Positions 7,536-15,829 of a stretch of 35,360 bases of DNA are shown piece after piece (the first letter of the stretch is position 1; the number at the start of each line of letters is the position of its first letter). Source of the DNA: GWE2-51-13 sp041736705 (GTDB taxonomy: Bacteria > Bacillota_I > Bacilli_A > Erysipelotrichales > Erysipelotrichaceae); NCBI GenBank assembly GCA_041736705.1, contig JBGSTC010000009.1, positions 1 through 35,360 on the forward strand, in the 5' to 3' direction. Under the pieces are notes generated by a model. That model was not told the origin of the DNA. It saw only the letters and a program-made list of their open reading frames with translations, and did not search any database. The translations under genes were made by a program, and so were the position numbers.

Positions 7536-7913
7536 ATGCGTATCATCGGGAATCTGCTTTGGGTTTGTCTAGGCGGTGCGTTGCTTGCGTTAGGCTGGAT
7601 GGTCGCCGGTATCCTTTTATGCATCACCATCATCGGAATCCCCTTCGGGATCCAGTGTTTTAAGATCGCAGGCTTGGTCCTGTGGCCGTTTGGGAAAGAA
7701 ATCAGTTATGGAAACGTCGGTGTCGGATCGACCTTGATGAATCTGATCTGGATCGTGGTATTCGGATGGGAACTGGCCATCGCGGCTTTGACGATCGGAT
7801 TGATCTATTGCATGACGATCATCGGGATCCCGTTTGGGATCCAATGTTTCAAGTTCGTCCAGTTGGCATTGTTTCCCTTCGGGGCGAGCGTCACCCAGCG
7901 AAGGGTATTCTAG
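7536..7913 (+). CDS. yccF: YccF domain-containing membrane protein
   Basis: A 125-residue inner-membrane protein of the YccF (DUF307) family. It is an internal duplication: each half contains a hydrophobic helix, then TIIGIPFGIQCFK, then L-x-L-F/W-PFG (residues ~30-50 and ~90-110). The start follows GGAGGG. It opens an operon with the PHP gene (9 nt gap) and rimO (overlap). The family has no assigned biochemical function; some members are linked to inner-membrane complexes in other bacteria, which tells little here. Confidence 0.9.
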   Translation: MRIIGNLLWVCLGGALLALGWMVAGILLCITIIGIPFGIQCFKIAGLVLWPFGKEISYGNVGVGSTLMNLIWIVVFGWELAIAALTIGLIYCMTIIGIPFGIQCFKFVQLALFPFGASVTQRRVF

Positions 7914-7922
7914 GAGGGTCAC

Positions 7923-8810
7923 ATGGGAAACATCGACCTGCATATCCATAGTATCCATAGCGACGACGGGGAATACACCGTCGAGAGTCTGGTCACTCAA
8001 GCCGAAGAAGCCGGCTTGAGCGTTGCGGCCATCGCCGATCACGACAGCGTCAAGGCTTGCCTCGAACGTCATCGTTTGAATCTGAAAACAAGCACCCGCT
8101 GGATCGATGCGATCGAAATCTCTTGTCGACACAAAGACAGGGATTATCATCTGTTGGGCTATTTCATCGACCCGTTCGATTTGCGGTATGCAAAACTTGA
8201 AGAAAACATGCGGATCAACGAAGAAGCGGCGACGCAAGAGCGACTCGACCTGCTTACTTCGCACTTCGGCTTCGCGTTCCCCATGGAAGCCTTGCGACAT
8301 GTCGCAAAGGGCAAACTGATTACTGGCGAAGTCATCTGCGAATGGCTGCTGGAAAACGAAGAGAATCGCAAGATCGAAGAACTTCGCAAGTATTTCCCCG
8401 GCGGTTCGCGCAGCGACAACCCCCTGGTCAACTTCTATTGGGATTATCTTTCACAAGGCAAGGTCGCCTATGTGGAGGTGGATGTCCCTTCGATGAGCGA
8501 GAGTATCCGCTTGGTCCATGAAACGGGCGGGGTCGCCGTATTGGCGCATCCCGGCAATAACGTGAAGGAAGACAAAGCGGTGTTGGATGAATTGACGTCG
8601 TTGGGTCTGGATGGCATCGAAGCGTTCAGTTCCTATCACGGAGAACTGCAGAATGCCTTCTATATCGCCTATGCGAAGAAAAAGAACTTGCTTTTTACCT
8701 GTGGAAGCGATTATCATGGTAAAACGAAACCGAAAATCAGACTCGGTTTGACACACTGTCCCTGCGATGCGCAGGCGATCGTCGAAATGATGGAAAGAGG
8801 ACGAAAATGA
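7923..8810 (+). CDS. PHP domain metal-dependent phosphoesterase (TrpH/YciV-like)
   Basis: A 295-residue PHP-superfamily phosphoesterase. The metal-site motifs are visible in order: DLHIHSIHSDD near the N-terminus, IADHDS (~residue 38), an EISC Glu (~65), LAHPGN (~205), and CGSDYHGKTKP near the end. E. coli YciV/RNase AM is a 5'-3' exonuclease that also hydrolyses 3',5'-bisphosphonucleotides, so a nuclease or pAp-phosphatase role is plausible. The ribosome binding site is AGGAGGG. The last bases overlap rimO (ATGA), which indicates translational coupling with a ribosome-modification gene. Confidence 0.88.
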   Translation: MGNIDLHIHSIHSDDGEYTVESLVTQAEEAGLSVAAIADHDSVKACLERHRLNLKTSTRWIDAIEISCRHKDRDYHLLGYFIDPFDLRYAKLEENMRINEEAATQERLDLLTSHFGFAFPMEALRHVAKGKLITGEVICEWLLENEENRKIEELRKYFPGGSRSDNPLVNFYWDYLSQGKVAYVEVDVPSMSESIRLVHETGGVAVLAHPGNNVKEDKAVLDELTSLGLDGIEAFSSYHGELQNAFYIAYAKKKNLLFTCGSDYHGKTKPKIRLGLTHCPCDAQAIVEMMERGRK

Positions 8811-10099
8811 AGATTGGATTCGTATCCTTGGGATGTAGTAAGAATTTGGTCGATAGCGAGCGGGTCATGGGTTTATTGAAAACCAACGGGCACACGATTA
8901 CGAATTTGCCCGAAGACGCCGACGCGATCTTCATCAATACCTGCGGGTTCATCGACCCCGCCAAAAAAGAAGGGATCGACACGATCCTGGAGATGGCGGA
9001 ATATAAGGATGGGAAGTGTAAAAAACTGATCGTCCTGGGTTGTCTTGCCCAACGGTATAAAAAAGAGTTGGAAACGGAATTACCGGAAGTCGACCGGTTC
9101 ATCGGCGTCTCGGAGTACACCAGACTGTCCGAGATTTTAACCGAAGAGCTCGGGGTCGAAATCAAGGGGAGCTACGGGAAGATGGAACGCTTGTTGGCGA
9201 CCAAGCCCTACACCGCCTACCTCAAGATCTCGGAAGGGTGTTCCAACCGGTGCACCTATTGCGCGATCCCGTTGATCCGCGGGAACATGGTTTCCTATCC
9301 GCAAAACGATATCATGGAGGAAGCGAAAGTATTGGCGGACCAAGGGGTCAAGGAATTGGTGTTGATCGCCCAGGATACCACACGTTACGGCGAAGATTTG
9401 AAGAACTCCGGTTTAGCGGGGTTGCTGGATCAACTCAGTGCGCTGCCGTTTCATTGGATCCGCATCCTCTATATGTATCCCAATGCGGTCAGCGACGAGT
9501 TACTGGCGTCGATGCAGCGCAATCCGAAAGTGATCCCGTATTTCGACATCCCCGTGCAGCACGCGGACGACGAGATGCTGAAGAAGATGAACCGGAAGGG
9601 AAACGCGCAGAACCTAAGGGAAGTCGTAAGTAAAATCCGCGCGGTTTTTCCAAACGCGATCTTGCGTACGACGATGATCGTGGGATTCCCGGGCGAAACC
9701 GAAGAACAATTTCAAACCTTGCTTGATTTCACCAAAGAAATCGGGTTCGACCGTTTGGGGGCGTTCACCTATTCGCCGGAAGAAGACACGGCGGCGTACG
9801 ATTTGAACGATCAGATCGAGGAAGTAGTCAAAGAAAACCGTTTGCGTGCGTTGATGACGCTTCAAGCCGACATCGCCCAGCAAAAAGGCGAGGAGTGGGT
9901 ATCCAAAACCATCGAAGTCCTCTGCGAATCGCGCGACGCGAACAGTTACAGCTACCATGGACGCTCGATCCACAGCGCTCCGGACAACATCGACGGGGAA
10001 GTCCGCTTCACGGCCGACCGTTTGATCCGAAGCGGGGAATTCGTGAAGGTGCTCATCGATGCGGCCCAAGGACATGATTTGATCGGAAGGATGATCTAA
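8807..10099 (+). CDS. rimO: ribosomal protein S12 methylthiotransferase RimO
   Basis: A 430-residue radical-SAM methylthiotransferase that modifies a conserved aspartate of ribosomal protein S12. The N-terminal UPF0004 domain supplies Cys10 (SLGCSKNLVDSE), Cys46 (INTCGF) and Cys79 (LGCLAQRY) for the auxiliary 4Fe-4S cluster. The radical-SAM cluster uses Cys145, Cys149 and Cys152 (SEGCSNRCTYCAIPLIRG). A C-terminal TRAM domain follows residue ~360. SLGCSKNLVDSERVMG and AIPLIRG distinguish RimO from the tRNA enzyme MiaB. The start overlaps the PHP gene stop. A bidirectional terminator follows immediately. All key cysteines are present. Confidence 0.96.
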   Translation: MKIGFVSLGCSKNLVDSERVMGLLKTNGHTITNLPEDADAIFINTCGFIDPAKKEGIDTILEMAEYKDGKCKKLIVLGCLAQRYKKELETELPEVDRFIGVSEYTRLSEILTEELGVEIKGSYGKMERLLATKPYTAYLKISEGCSNRCTYCAIPLIRGNMVSYPQNDIMEEAKVLADQGVKELVLIAQDTTRYGEDLKNSGLAGLLDQLSALPFHWIRILYMYPNAVSDELLASMQRNPKVIPYFDIPVQHADDEMLKKMNRKGNAQNLREVVSKIRAVFPNAILRTTMIVGFPGETEEQFQTLLDFTKEIGFDRLGAFTYSPEEDTAAYDLNDQIEEVVKENRLRALMTLQADIAQQKGEEWVSKTIEVLCESRDANSYSYHGRSIHSAPDNIDGEVRFTADRLIRSGEFVKVLIDAAQGHDLIGRMI

Positions 10100-10104
10100 A
10101 CGAT

Positions 10105-10132
10105 AAAAAATGAACCGGACGGTTCATTTTTT
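10105..10132. terminator. bidirectional terminator between rimO and the GH16 gene
   Basis: A 12-bp perfect stem (10105-10116 / 10121-10132) with loop GGAC and A/T tracts on both sides. The 3' end of the GH16 coding region lies inside the right arm. Confidence 0.88.
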
Positions 10133-11005
10133 CGTTTTCAAGATCGCATCCATTTCTTTCGCTTTATAAACGCGGATCGAATCGATTTCCATCGCGACCG
10201 GCCAACCATCCTCGGCGACCCCTTTGGCGCCGCCCCAGGATCCGCCGACCGCCACGTTGAGAATCAAGTGGAAGGGGACGTCGAAGGGCCATTCGGTATA
10301 GTTGGGACAATTCAGGTAAAGGGAAGGCATGAACCGGTATTTGAAGGTTCCGTCGATCGAGAATCGGATCTGGTCGGGAAGCCATTCGATCGCATAGGTA
10401 TGGAAGGTGCCGTTGACATCTTCGACCCGACTGCTGAACCCTTTCTGCGTCCCGATCTTGTGGTTGAATTTCGACGTATGGACGGTACCGAAGATTTTAT
10501 CCTGGTCTTGGGTGACGTGTTCCATGATGTCGATTTCGCCGGACTTCGGCCATCCGCCATATTGCGAGACCGTCGGCAACATCCAAATCGCCGACCACGT
10601 CCCCAGGTTTTCAGGGACTTTCGCGACGACTTCGATCTTCACATACCGCCAGTCGCCTTTGTTTTTCGAGATCATCCGCGTGGATGTGAAGGGGTTGTCC
10701 CCGATGTTTTCCTTGCGGGCTTCGATGACGAGTTTCCCATCCTTGACTTCGACGTTCTCCCCGTCGGTATAATATTGAAGTTCCTGGTTCCCCCAACCAT
10801 GGCCTCCGGTTTCATAGGACCATTTCAGCGGATCGGGTGCCCCGTCGACATCGAATTCTTCATTCCAGACCATCTCATAAGTAAGCGCGCTTAAATCGTA
10901 GGTATAACCCATACCTTTGCATTGCAATGTGCTTTCTTCTTTCGGCGGTTTTTCGGTGCATCCCGCCAGAATCAAACAGAGTATTATGGCTAATCCTTTT
11001 TTCAT
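10124..11005 (-). CDS. glycoside hydrolase family 16 lipoprotein (endo-beta-1,3-glucanase-like)
   Basis: A 293-residue secreted lipoprotein. The signal peptide ends in a lipobox LILAG-Cys16, so it should be anchored to the outer face of the membrane. The GH16 domain spans ~residues 45-280. The catalytic motif is SGEIDIMEHV, with nucleophile Glu157, Asp159 and acid/base Glu162. The flanking WSAIWMLP and WPKSGEID, and the C-terminal NVAVGGSWGG, favour laminarinase-like members over lichenases or agarases. It would cut beta-1,3- or mixed-linked glucans at the surface; no glucan uptake genes are adjacent. Its promoter overlaps a perfect 14-bp palindrome, so catabolite or LacI-type repression is likely. 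Confidence 0.92.
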   Translation of the reverse strand: MKKGLAIILCLILAGCTEKPPKEESTLQCKGMGYTYDLSALTYEMVWNEEFDVDGAPDPLKWSYETGGHGWGNQELQYYTDGENVEVKDGKLVIEARKENIGDNPFTSTRMISKNKGDWRYVKIEVVAKVPENLGTWSAIWMLPTVSQYGGWPKSGEIDIMEHVTQDQDKIFGTVHTSKFNHKIGTQKGFSSRVEDVNGTFHTYAIEWLPDQIRFSIDGTFKYRFMPSLYLNCPNYTEWPFDVPFHLILNVAVGGSWGGAKGVAEDGWPVAMEIDSIRVYKAKEMDAILKTKK

Positions 11006-11024
11006 GGTACACCTCTTCGTCTCG

Positions 11025-11053
11025 ATTATAACTGAAAAATCCGCGAAAGAAAA
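11025..11053 (-). promoter_or_regulatory. promoter of the GH16 glucanase gene
   Basis: On the minus strand a consensus TATAAT (11030-11025) lies 17 bp from TTTTCT (11053-11048). The weak -35 box falls inside the palindrome at 11048-11061, so a bound regulator would block or replace it. Confidence 0.6.
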
Positions 11054-11061
11054 CGTTTTCT
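11048..11061. promoter_or_regulatory. cre-like / LacI-family operator palindrome
   Basis: AGAAAACGTTTTCT is a perfect 14-bp palindrome with the central CG typical of LacI/CcpA-family operators. It matches a cre-type pattern except at the two outer bases. It covers the -35 region of the GH16 promoter. Which protein binds it cannot be told: CcpA or a dedicated LacI regulator encoded elsewhere. Confidence 0.65.
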
Positions 11062-11080
11062 ATTGCGGATCGATCGTTAT

Positions 11081-12013
11081 TTATTCAACTTTCATAAAGT
11101 GTCTAAAGATGCGTAGCGCACGTGCGGTGTTGATCGCGCTCGATTTGGATGTCCGTTCCATCAGGAAGTGCATCTTGTTTGGATAAGGCGGGGAGAGCGG
11201 CCATTTCCCTTGGTTCTCCAATCCTTTAAGCCAGGATAACGCCTCGTTGAGTCGTGGATCAAAAGGGGAACCACTGTCGGCGAAATATTCCAAGGCACGA
11301 AGGACGTCATAGTGCCAATGGGTCGGCCAATGCATCGAGAGAAAATGGTGATCGATGATCCGACCATCCTTATCGCTCAGGAAAAGGCGGTGTTGGAGCA
11401 GGAATTCATCGGCGGACCGACGTTGCGATTTGACTTCATCGATGCGATAACGATATCCTTGTCGTTCATACTCCCAATATCCTTCGTTAACCGACAAAGT
11501 CGTATGGAAGGAACTATGGTTGACTTTTACCTTTGGATGGCGGCAATTGAATCCCCCGTCGGGAAGATGCTGGTCGAGCAGATGGTCGATGACGGGTTTC
11601 AGTTTCTCTTCATCGGCATGGAAATAGGAGGCGAAATTCAGGAACATCCCCGTGATGCAGCAATCCGACCGCTTCTCATGGGGCATTGTACCGATGCCGC
11701 CATCCTTGGCGATCAAGGTATCCAAGACCCACGCGACACTCGATTGGATTCTCGGTTCGTCCTGCGGGAAATGAAGACATTTCAGGAGTAACAAGGTATA
11801 GTGGGTCGATGTCCATTTCGGACGATAATAGCCCTCACCCCATTCGCCGTTGGGTTGCTGGCAATCCATCAGCCGCTTTCCCCATCCTTCACGGCGGATC
11901 TTCTCTTGGATTTCACTCAACACTATAGGTACACTCTTCAAAAACTCGCGATGGACGCGGTATTGGATCGAGGGGTCTTGCTGCAGTAACCAATCCAGGA
12001 TGTTCTGTTCCAT
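11081..12013 (-). CDS. prenyltransferase/squalene-oxidase repeat-like alpha/alpha-toroid protein
   Basis: A 310-residue cytosolic-looking protein with no signal peptide. It has repeat motifs of the terpenoid-cyclase/prenyltransferase toroid type: QPNGEWGEGYY (~53-63), AKDGGIGTMPH (~102-112), LPDGGFNCRH (~150-159) and ENQGKWPLSPPY (~270-281), each followed by a helix. The DxDD motif of squalene-hopene cyclases and the metal triad of prenyltransferases are not evident, so catalytic activity is doubtful. It has its own promoter and reads toward the GH16 gene without an obvious terminator between them. The family is common as uncharacterised proteins in Firmicutes; function unknown. Confidence 0.7.
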   Translation of the reverse strand: MEQNILDWLLQQDPSIQYRVHREFLKSVPIVLSEIQEKIRREGWGKRLMDCQQPNGEWGEGYYRPKWTSTHYTLLLLKCLHFPQDEPRIQSSVAWVLDTLIAKDGGIGTMPHEKRSDCCITGMFLNFASYFHADEEKLKPVIDHLLDQHLPDGGFNCRHPKVKVNHSSFHTTLSVNEGYWEYERQGYRYRIDEVKSQRRSADEFLLQHRLFLSDKDGRIIDHHFLSMHWPTHWHYDVLRALEYFADSGSPFDPRLNEALSWLKGLENQGKWPLSPPYPNKMHFLMERTSKSSAINTARALRIFRHFMKVE

Positions 12014-12033
12014 AAGATCACTCCCTTTTCCTT

Positions 12034-12063
12034 AGCATAGTCATCTTTACCATGATATTTCAA
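12034..12063 (-). promoter_or_regulatory. promoter of the toroid-protein gene
   Basis: On the minus strand, TTGAAA (12063-12058), an 18-bp spacer and TATGCT (12039-12034). A ribosome binding site GGGAG follows and the ATG is at 12013. Confidence 0.5.
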
Positions 12064-12112
12064 GCAGAATCGCGAAACTTCGCGGAATTGGTCCGTTCAA
12101 GGCTCGTTTTCG

Positions 12113-12141
12113 TTGAAAGTTCGTTACATTTGGTCTAAACT
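12113..12141 (+). promoter_or_regulatory. promoter of the DEAD-box helicase gene
   Basis: TTGAAA (12113-12118), a 17-bp spacer and TAAACT (12136-12141). The implied transcript has a leader of about 100 nt before the chosen start at 12249. Long leaders are known for cold-induced helicase genes. Confidence 0.55.
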
Positions 12142-12248
12142 ATGGTACATTAAAGTGCACTGCGAAGAAAACGGGGGAGGAACCCTCGATCGCGGTCTGG
12201 ACGTTTGCCTTTGTGTATGCAGGGATGAAGACGTCGGAAAGGGTTGGA

Positions 12249-13613
12249 ATGCAATTTAATCAATTTGAAATCCTGGCGCAGATTCAAAAAGCGCTCGTTG
12301 AAGAGGGGTATGCGGAAGCGACACCGATTCAAGCGCAGGCGATCGGGCCATTGTTGGAGGGGAAGGATCTGTTGGGCTGTGCCCAGACGGGGACGGGTAA
12401 AACCGCCGCGTTCGCGATCCCCATTCTTCAGCATCTCCATAAAAACCGTAATGAGAAGGGGATTCGTCCCATCAAAGCCTTGGTTTTGGCACCGACGCGC
12501 GAACTGGCGATCCAGATCCACGAAAGTTTCGAAACCTACGGAAAACATTTGGGACTACGCTCGACGCCGATCTACGGCGGGGTGCCCCAGACCAAACAAA
12601 CCAAGGCGCTGTCCACCGGCGTCGATATCCTGGTGGCGACCCCGGGTCGCTTACTCGATTTGATCAACCAACGCTATATCCGTTTGGACCGTCTGACTCA
12701 TTTCGTCCTGGACGAAGCCGATCAGATGCTGGACATGGGCATGCTGCAGGATGTACGTAAAATCCTGACTTACGTCCCGACCGTCCGTCAAACGATGTTC
12801 TTCTCGGCCACGATGCCCCCGGCGATCATGTCGTTGGCGGATACGATGCTGAAGGATCCGGTCAAAGTCGTCGTGACGCCGATCGCGTCCACGGTCGATA
12901 CGATCCGTCAGCAACTCTATTTCGTCGATCGTGGCAACAAGACCAACTTGTTGATCGAATTGCTGAAGACCGAAGACATCGAATCGGTCTTGGTGTTCTC
13001 ACGTACCAAACACGGCGCGGATAAAATCGTAAAATCATTGGAGAAGGCACGTATTCCTTCCTTGGCCATCCATGGCAATAAATCACAAAACGCCCGTCAA
13101 GCCGCTTTGAAGAGTTTCAAAGACCGCAAGACCAAGATTTTGGTCGCGACGGACATCGCCGCGCGCGGATTGGACATCGACAACCTGTCGCATGTCATCA
13201 TCTATGACCTCCCGGAAGTTCCGGAAATCTATGTCCACCGGATCGGCCGTACCGGTCGTGCCGGATTGGGCGGAACCGCGATGACATTCTGTGACGACGA
13301 AGAATACGGATTGCTGAAGGATGTGCAAAAGCTCATCAAGAAGACGATCCCGGTCATCAAGAACCATCCGTTCGCGATCCCCGAACCCGTCGATGCGACC
13401 TATAAGCCACCACTGCCAAAGAAGAAAGGGCGTCCTCAGAACCATATCTTCGCCCCGAAACAAGAATTCGGGATCGAACCGACCAAACATCATTGGCACA
13501 AGGACAAGCCTGAACATAAAAGCCCCTCGACTTCCTATCCCAAGCAAAGCGGCGGACAGAGAAGCGAGCAGAAACCGTCGTATCGGAAAACGACGTCGAA
13601 CCAAGATAAGTAA
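12249..13613 (+). CDS. DEAD-box ATP-dependent RNA helicase (CshA/RhlE-like)
   Basis: A 454-residue RNA helicase. The motifs are all present: Q motif (ATPIQAQAI), I AQTGTGKT, Ia PTRELA, Ib TPGRLLD, II DEAD (VLDEADQML), III SAT, IV VFSRTK, V ARGLDID, VI HRIGRTGR. A basic, low-complexity tail of ~75 residues rich in K, P, S and Q follows, as in RhlE/CshA proteins that act in ribosome assembly or with the RNA degradosome. The start at 12249 gives a family-typical N-terminus; GTG 12213 and ATG 12225 are in frame but lack good ribosome binding sites. It ends in a shared convergent terminator. The subfamily assignment is tentative; there is no DbpA RNA-binding domain here. Confidence 0.92.
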   Translation: MQFNQFEILAQIQKALVEEGYAEATPIQAQAIGPLLEGKDLLGCAQTGTGKTAAFAIPILQHLHKNRNEKGIRPIKALVLAPTRELAIQIHESFETYGKHLGLRSTPIYGGVPQTKQTKALSTGVDILVATPGRLLDLINQRYIRLDRLTHFVLDEADQMLDMGMLQDVRKILTYVPTVRQTMFFSATMPPAIMSLADTMLKDPVKVVVTPIASTVDTIRQQLYFVDRGNKTNLLIELLKTEDIESVLVFSRTKHGADKIVKSLEKARIPSLAIHGNKSQNARQAALKSFKDRKTKILVATDIAARGLDIDNLSHVIIYDLPEVPEIYVHRIGRTGRAGLGGTAMTFCDDEEYGLLKDVQKLIKKTIPVIKNHPFAIPEPVDATYKPPLPKKKGRPQNHIFAPKQEFGIEPTKHHWHKDKPEHKSPSTSYPKQSGGQRSEQKPSYRKTTSNQDK

Positions 13614-13637
13614 AAAACTCCTCGCGGAGTTTTTTTC
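13612..13637. terminator. bidirectional terminator after the helicase
   Basis: A 9-bp stem aaaaactcc (13613-13621) / ggagttttt (13626-13634) with loop TCGC and a longer T run. The convergent nucleotidyltransferase gene ends at 13636, inside the T-tract. Confidence 0.85.
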
Positions 13638-14460
13638 ATGTTTTAAGTATGGCGTAGTCGCAGATCGCGAAACCGCCGACTTCTTGGGAAATGAACGCAT
13701 TCATTCTTGCGGAGATACCCTCGACGAGCGATATCCCATCATCGACGGACATCGTGTTCACCTTGAGCAACCGCTCGATGTCCTGTCTAGCGTTCTTCGG
13801 CATCGATTCAAACGTATCCATCGCTTCCAGCAATCTCTTCTCGCCAGGATGGAAACGCCGGTTCGCAGCGAACAACACATCGAAGTACATCGCGAGGAAC
13901 TCCGTGGTGCGATGCTGGATCGAAACCAGATCCTTTCGACGAATCGCTTTAATCAGTTGAAAGGACAGGGAAGGCATACGGTTTGAAATCAACAAACCGT
14001 TTTTCCTCAAGATCGCTTCACGCAGTTCTTCGCGATACCCTTTGAATTTACCACGCAATGCCTGGATCGACGTCGCGTCGTCATAGAGGATCAGCGATGT
14101 CTGAAGGTTATGGATCATGCACGTCGAATAGCCGAAGTTGGCGTGAGGATGGACGTAGGCCGCGTCATAGACCTCGTCGATGAAACTCGTTTTGCGGTAG
14201 ATGATTTCGAGTTCGATCCCGTCGGTCAGAATCCCGTCATCCTCTTCTTCCCAAAACGTGTTCGCCAGTTCCAGATACGAGAAGTATTTCGAAAGGATTT
14301 CCTTTCGGATTGATAATGGAATCGGTTCATCCGTATAGACGTACAGGTCGATGTCCGACTTCGCGTCCATCTTCCCTGTCGCGCGCGATCCGCCCAAGAG
14401 AATCAGACGAACCATCGGCAGGTTCGACAGCTCAGCGACGATTTTCTCAAACAAGGTCAT
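13636..14460 (-). CDS. nucleotidyltransferase domain protein (aminoglycoside-adenylyltransferase-like fold)
   Basis: A 274-residue protein. The N-terminal Pol-beta-type nucleotidyltransferase domain shows LLGGSRATGK (Gly24-Ser25) and SDIDLYVY (Asp36, Asp38), the GS-x-DxD metal-binding signature. A third acidic residue is probable in DGIELEIIY. The helical C-terminal half resembles DUF4037/AadK-type proteins. Substrate is unknown: antibiotic adenylylation is possible, but most chromosomal members are uncharacterised. It overlaps the 3' end of rluF by 14 nt and is last in a three-gene minus-strand operon. No resistance context is visible. Confidence 0.75.
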   Translation of the reverse strand: MTLFEKIVAELSNLPMVRLILLGGSRATGKMDAKSDIDLYVYTDEPIPLSIRKEILSKYFSYLELANTFWEEEDDGILTDGIELEIIYRKTSFIDEVYDAAYVHPHANFGYSTCMIHNLQTSLILYDDATSIQALRGKFKGYREELREAILRKNGLLISNRMPSLSFQLIKAIRRKDLVSIQHRTTEFLAMYFDVLFAANRRFHPGEKRLLEAMDTFESMPKNARQDIERLLKVNTMSVDDGISLVEGISARMNAFISQEVGGFAICDYAILKT

Positions 14461-15187
14461 CGTCGTTTACCTCAACCGTATCAAGCATTCCCGTCAACCC
14501 GGTCATTTCTTCATCGCTCAACACACGCCATTTCCCTTTGGGAATGAATCCGAGATCGATGTTCATGACGCGGATGCGCTTTAAGCGTGCAACGGAATAA
14601 CCCAATGCGGTGCACATCCGCCGTATTTGACGGTTGAGCCCTTGGTTCAGGATGATCGAAAACGAAGAATCGCTTAGAATCTTGACCTTACAGGGAAGGG
14701 TCTTGGTGATCTCATCTTTGACGGGGTTGTAGATTTCGACCCCGCGTTCCATCAACCCTTTGAAATTCGGCTTCAATTTCGTCGTGACATTCACGATGTA
14801 TTCTTTTTCGTGTCCGTTTTCCGCCCGCAGGATTTTATTGACGATGCTTCCGTCGCTCGTCAATAAAATCAATCCTTCACTATCCTTGTCCAAGCGGCCG
14901 ATCGGGAAAATCCGTTGGGGGTACTGGATGGCGGAAAGGATGTTGCTTTCGATCTCCGGATCGGTCGTACAGGTGATCCCGACCGGCTTGTGATAGGCGA
15001 TCGTGACTTTCTTGGTTTCGACCTCCAATACTTTACCATCCAAGGTCACCACGTCCGTGTCTTCCACCTTCATCCCCAAAACCGCCGGTTTTCCATTCAC
15101 TGTCACCCGGTTTTGGCTGATGTAATCATCCGCTTCGCGGCGCGAACAGAGACCTGTCGCGCTGATGTAATTGTTGAGTCGTGTCAT
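14447..15187 (-). CDS. rluF: 23S rRNA pseudouridine synthase, RluF-like
   Basis: A 246-residue RsuA/RluB/E/F-family pseudouridine synthase. Residues 1-45 are an S4 RNA-binding domain (RLNNYISATGLCSRREAD). The catalytic Asp100 lies in IGRLDKDSEGL, and NQGLNRQIRRMC is the typical C-terminal motif. The pattern fits RluF (23S rRNA U2604 in E. coli) best, but RluB or RsuA cannot be excluded. The start at 15187 follows AAGGAGGC; an ATG 24 nt further upstream overlaps that site. It sits between a DUF985 cupin gene (37 nt upstream) and the nucleotidyltransferase (14 nt overlap). Confidence 0.88.
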   Translation of the reverse strand: MTRLNNYISATGLCSRREADDYISQNRVTVNGKPAVLGMKVEDTDVVTLDGKVLEVETKKVTIAYHKPVGITCTTDPEIESNILSAIQYPQRIFPIGRLDKDSEGLILLTSDGSIVNKILRAENGHEKEYIVNVTTKLKPNFKGLMERGVEIYNPVKDEITKTLPCKVKILSDSSFSIILNQGLNRQIRRMCTALGYSVARLKRIRVMNIDLGFIPKGKWRVLSDEEMTGLTGMLDTVEVNDDDLV

Positions 15188-15224
15188 TTTGCCTCCTTCA
15201 GCATGATTCATAAATCGGACTGCG

Positions 15225-15731
15225 TCATCCTTCGAATTCTTCTTCGACCTCGGATTTCGTCAGTTTCTCGATCCATTCCTGGTGTTCAGGATAACGGAGG
15301 ATCAATTCGGTTTGGGTATGCAAGGTGAATTCTTCAAACAGGAATCCGGGGGAGACCATGCATCCGACCAGGGAAGACCCGTGATCGGGGACAAGGGATC
15401 CAAAGACGCACCCTTTGCGGACCAGCGCTTGCATCACCTGGTTGCGGAAGGGACCCAGATGGATGACTTCCAGTACGCCATCCTCGTCGATGACGACGAT
15501 GTCCAAGGGATCGCCGTTTTGATAATACCAGACTTCATCGCTTTGCAACGTATGAAAGTGGGAAACATCCAAATCGCTGAGTAAAAAGAGAATGCCTGAA
15601 TAAAGCGGTCGTGTCGGCCGGTCTTCGATGGCGATGTGGTCGGGGGCGAGGATGGTTTGGACATAGTATCCGCCCTCGGGGTGGGGAAGCATGCCATATT
15701 GGTCAATCCAGAGTTTCGCTTGAAGATTCAT
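15225..15731 (-). CDS. DUF985 cupin-fold protein
   Basis: A 168-residue cupin of the DUF985 (YML079W-like) family. HPEGGYYVQT at residues ~17-26 is the family signature, followed by the cupin core with SHFHTLQSDEVWYYQNGDPL (~57-76) and a second conserved region SLVGCMVSPGFLFEEF. His and Glu residues of the core could bind a metal or a sugar ligand; the yeast structure resembles plant seed cupins and dTDP-sugar epimerases. First gene of the cupin-rluF-nucleotidyltransferase operon, with a promoter at 15791-15763. Function unknown. Confidence 0.88.
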   Translation of the reverse strand: MNLQAKLWIDQYGMLPHPEGGYYVQTILAPDHIAIEDRPTRPLYSGILFLLSDLDVSHFHTLQSDEVWYYQNGDPLDIVVIDEDGVLEVIHLGPFRNQVMQALVRKGCVFGSLVPDHGSSLVGCMVSPGFLFEEFTLHTQTELILRYPEHQEWIEKLTKSEVEEEFEG

Positions 15732-15762
15732 AGGTCATTTCCGTTTCTATCGTGTCCACACT

Positions 15763-15791
15763 ATCTTACCATCGATGGGCGTCGGATTCAA
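15763..15791 (-). promoter_or_regulatory. promoter of the DUF985-rluF operon
   Basis: On the minus strand, TTGAAT (15791-15786), a 17-bp spacer ending TGG, and TAAGAT (15768-15763). The TGG just before the -10 box makes it an extended -10 promoter. Confidence 0.6.
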
Positions 15792-15829
15792 ATGACGTGA
15801 CGAACGATGTTAAAATTAGGTTAAACACA

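Noticed and set aside
10268..10894. A 208-codon plus-strand frame opposite the GH16 gene
   Set aside because: Antisense shadow of a gene with an intact lipobox and catalytic motif; the product resembles nothing and has no start signal.
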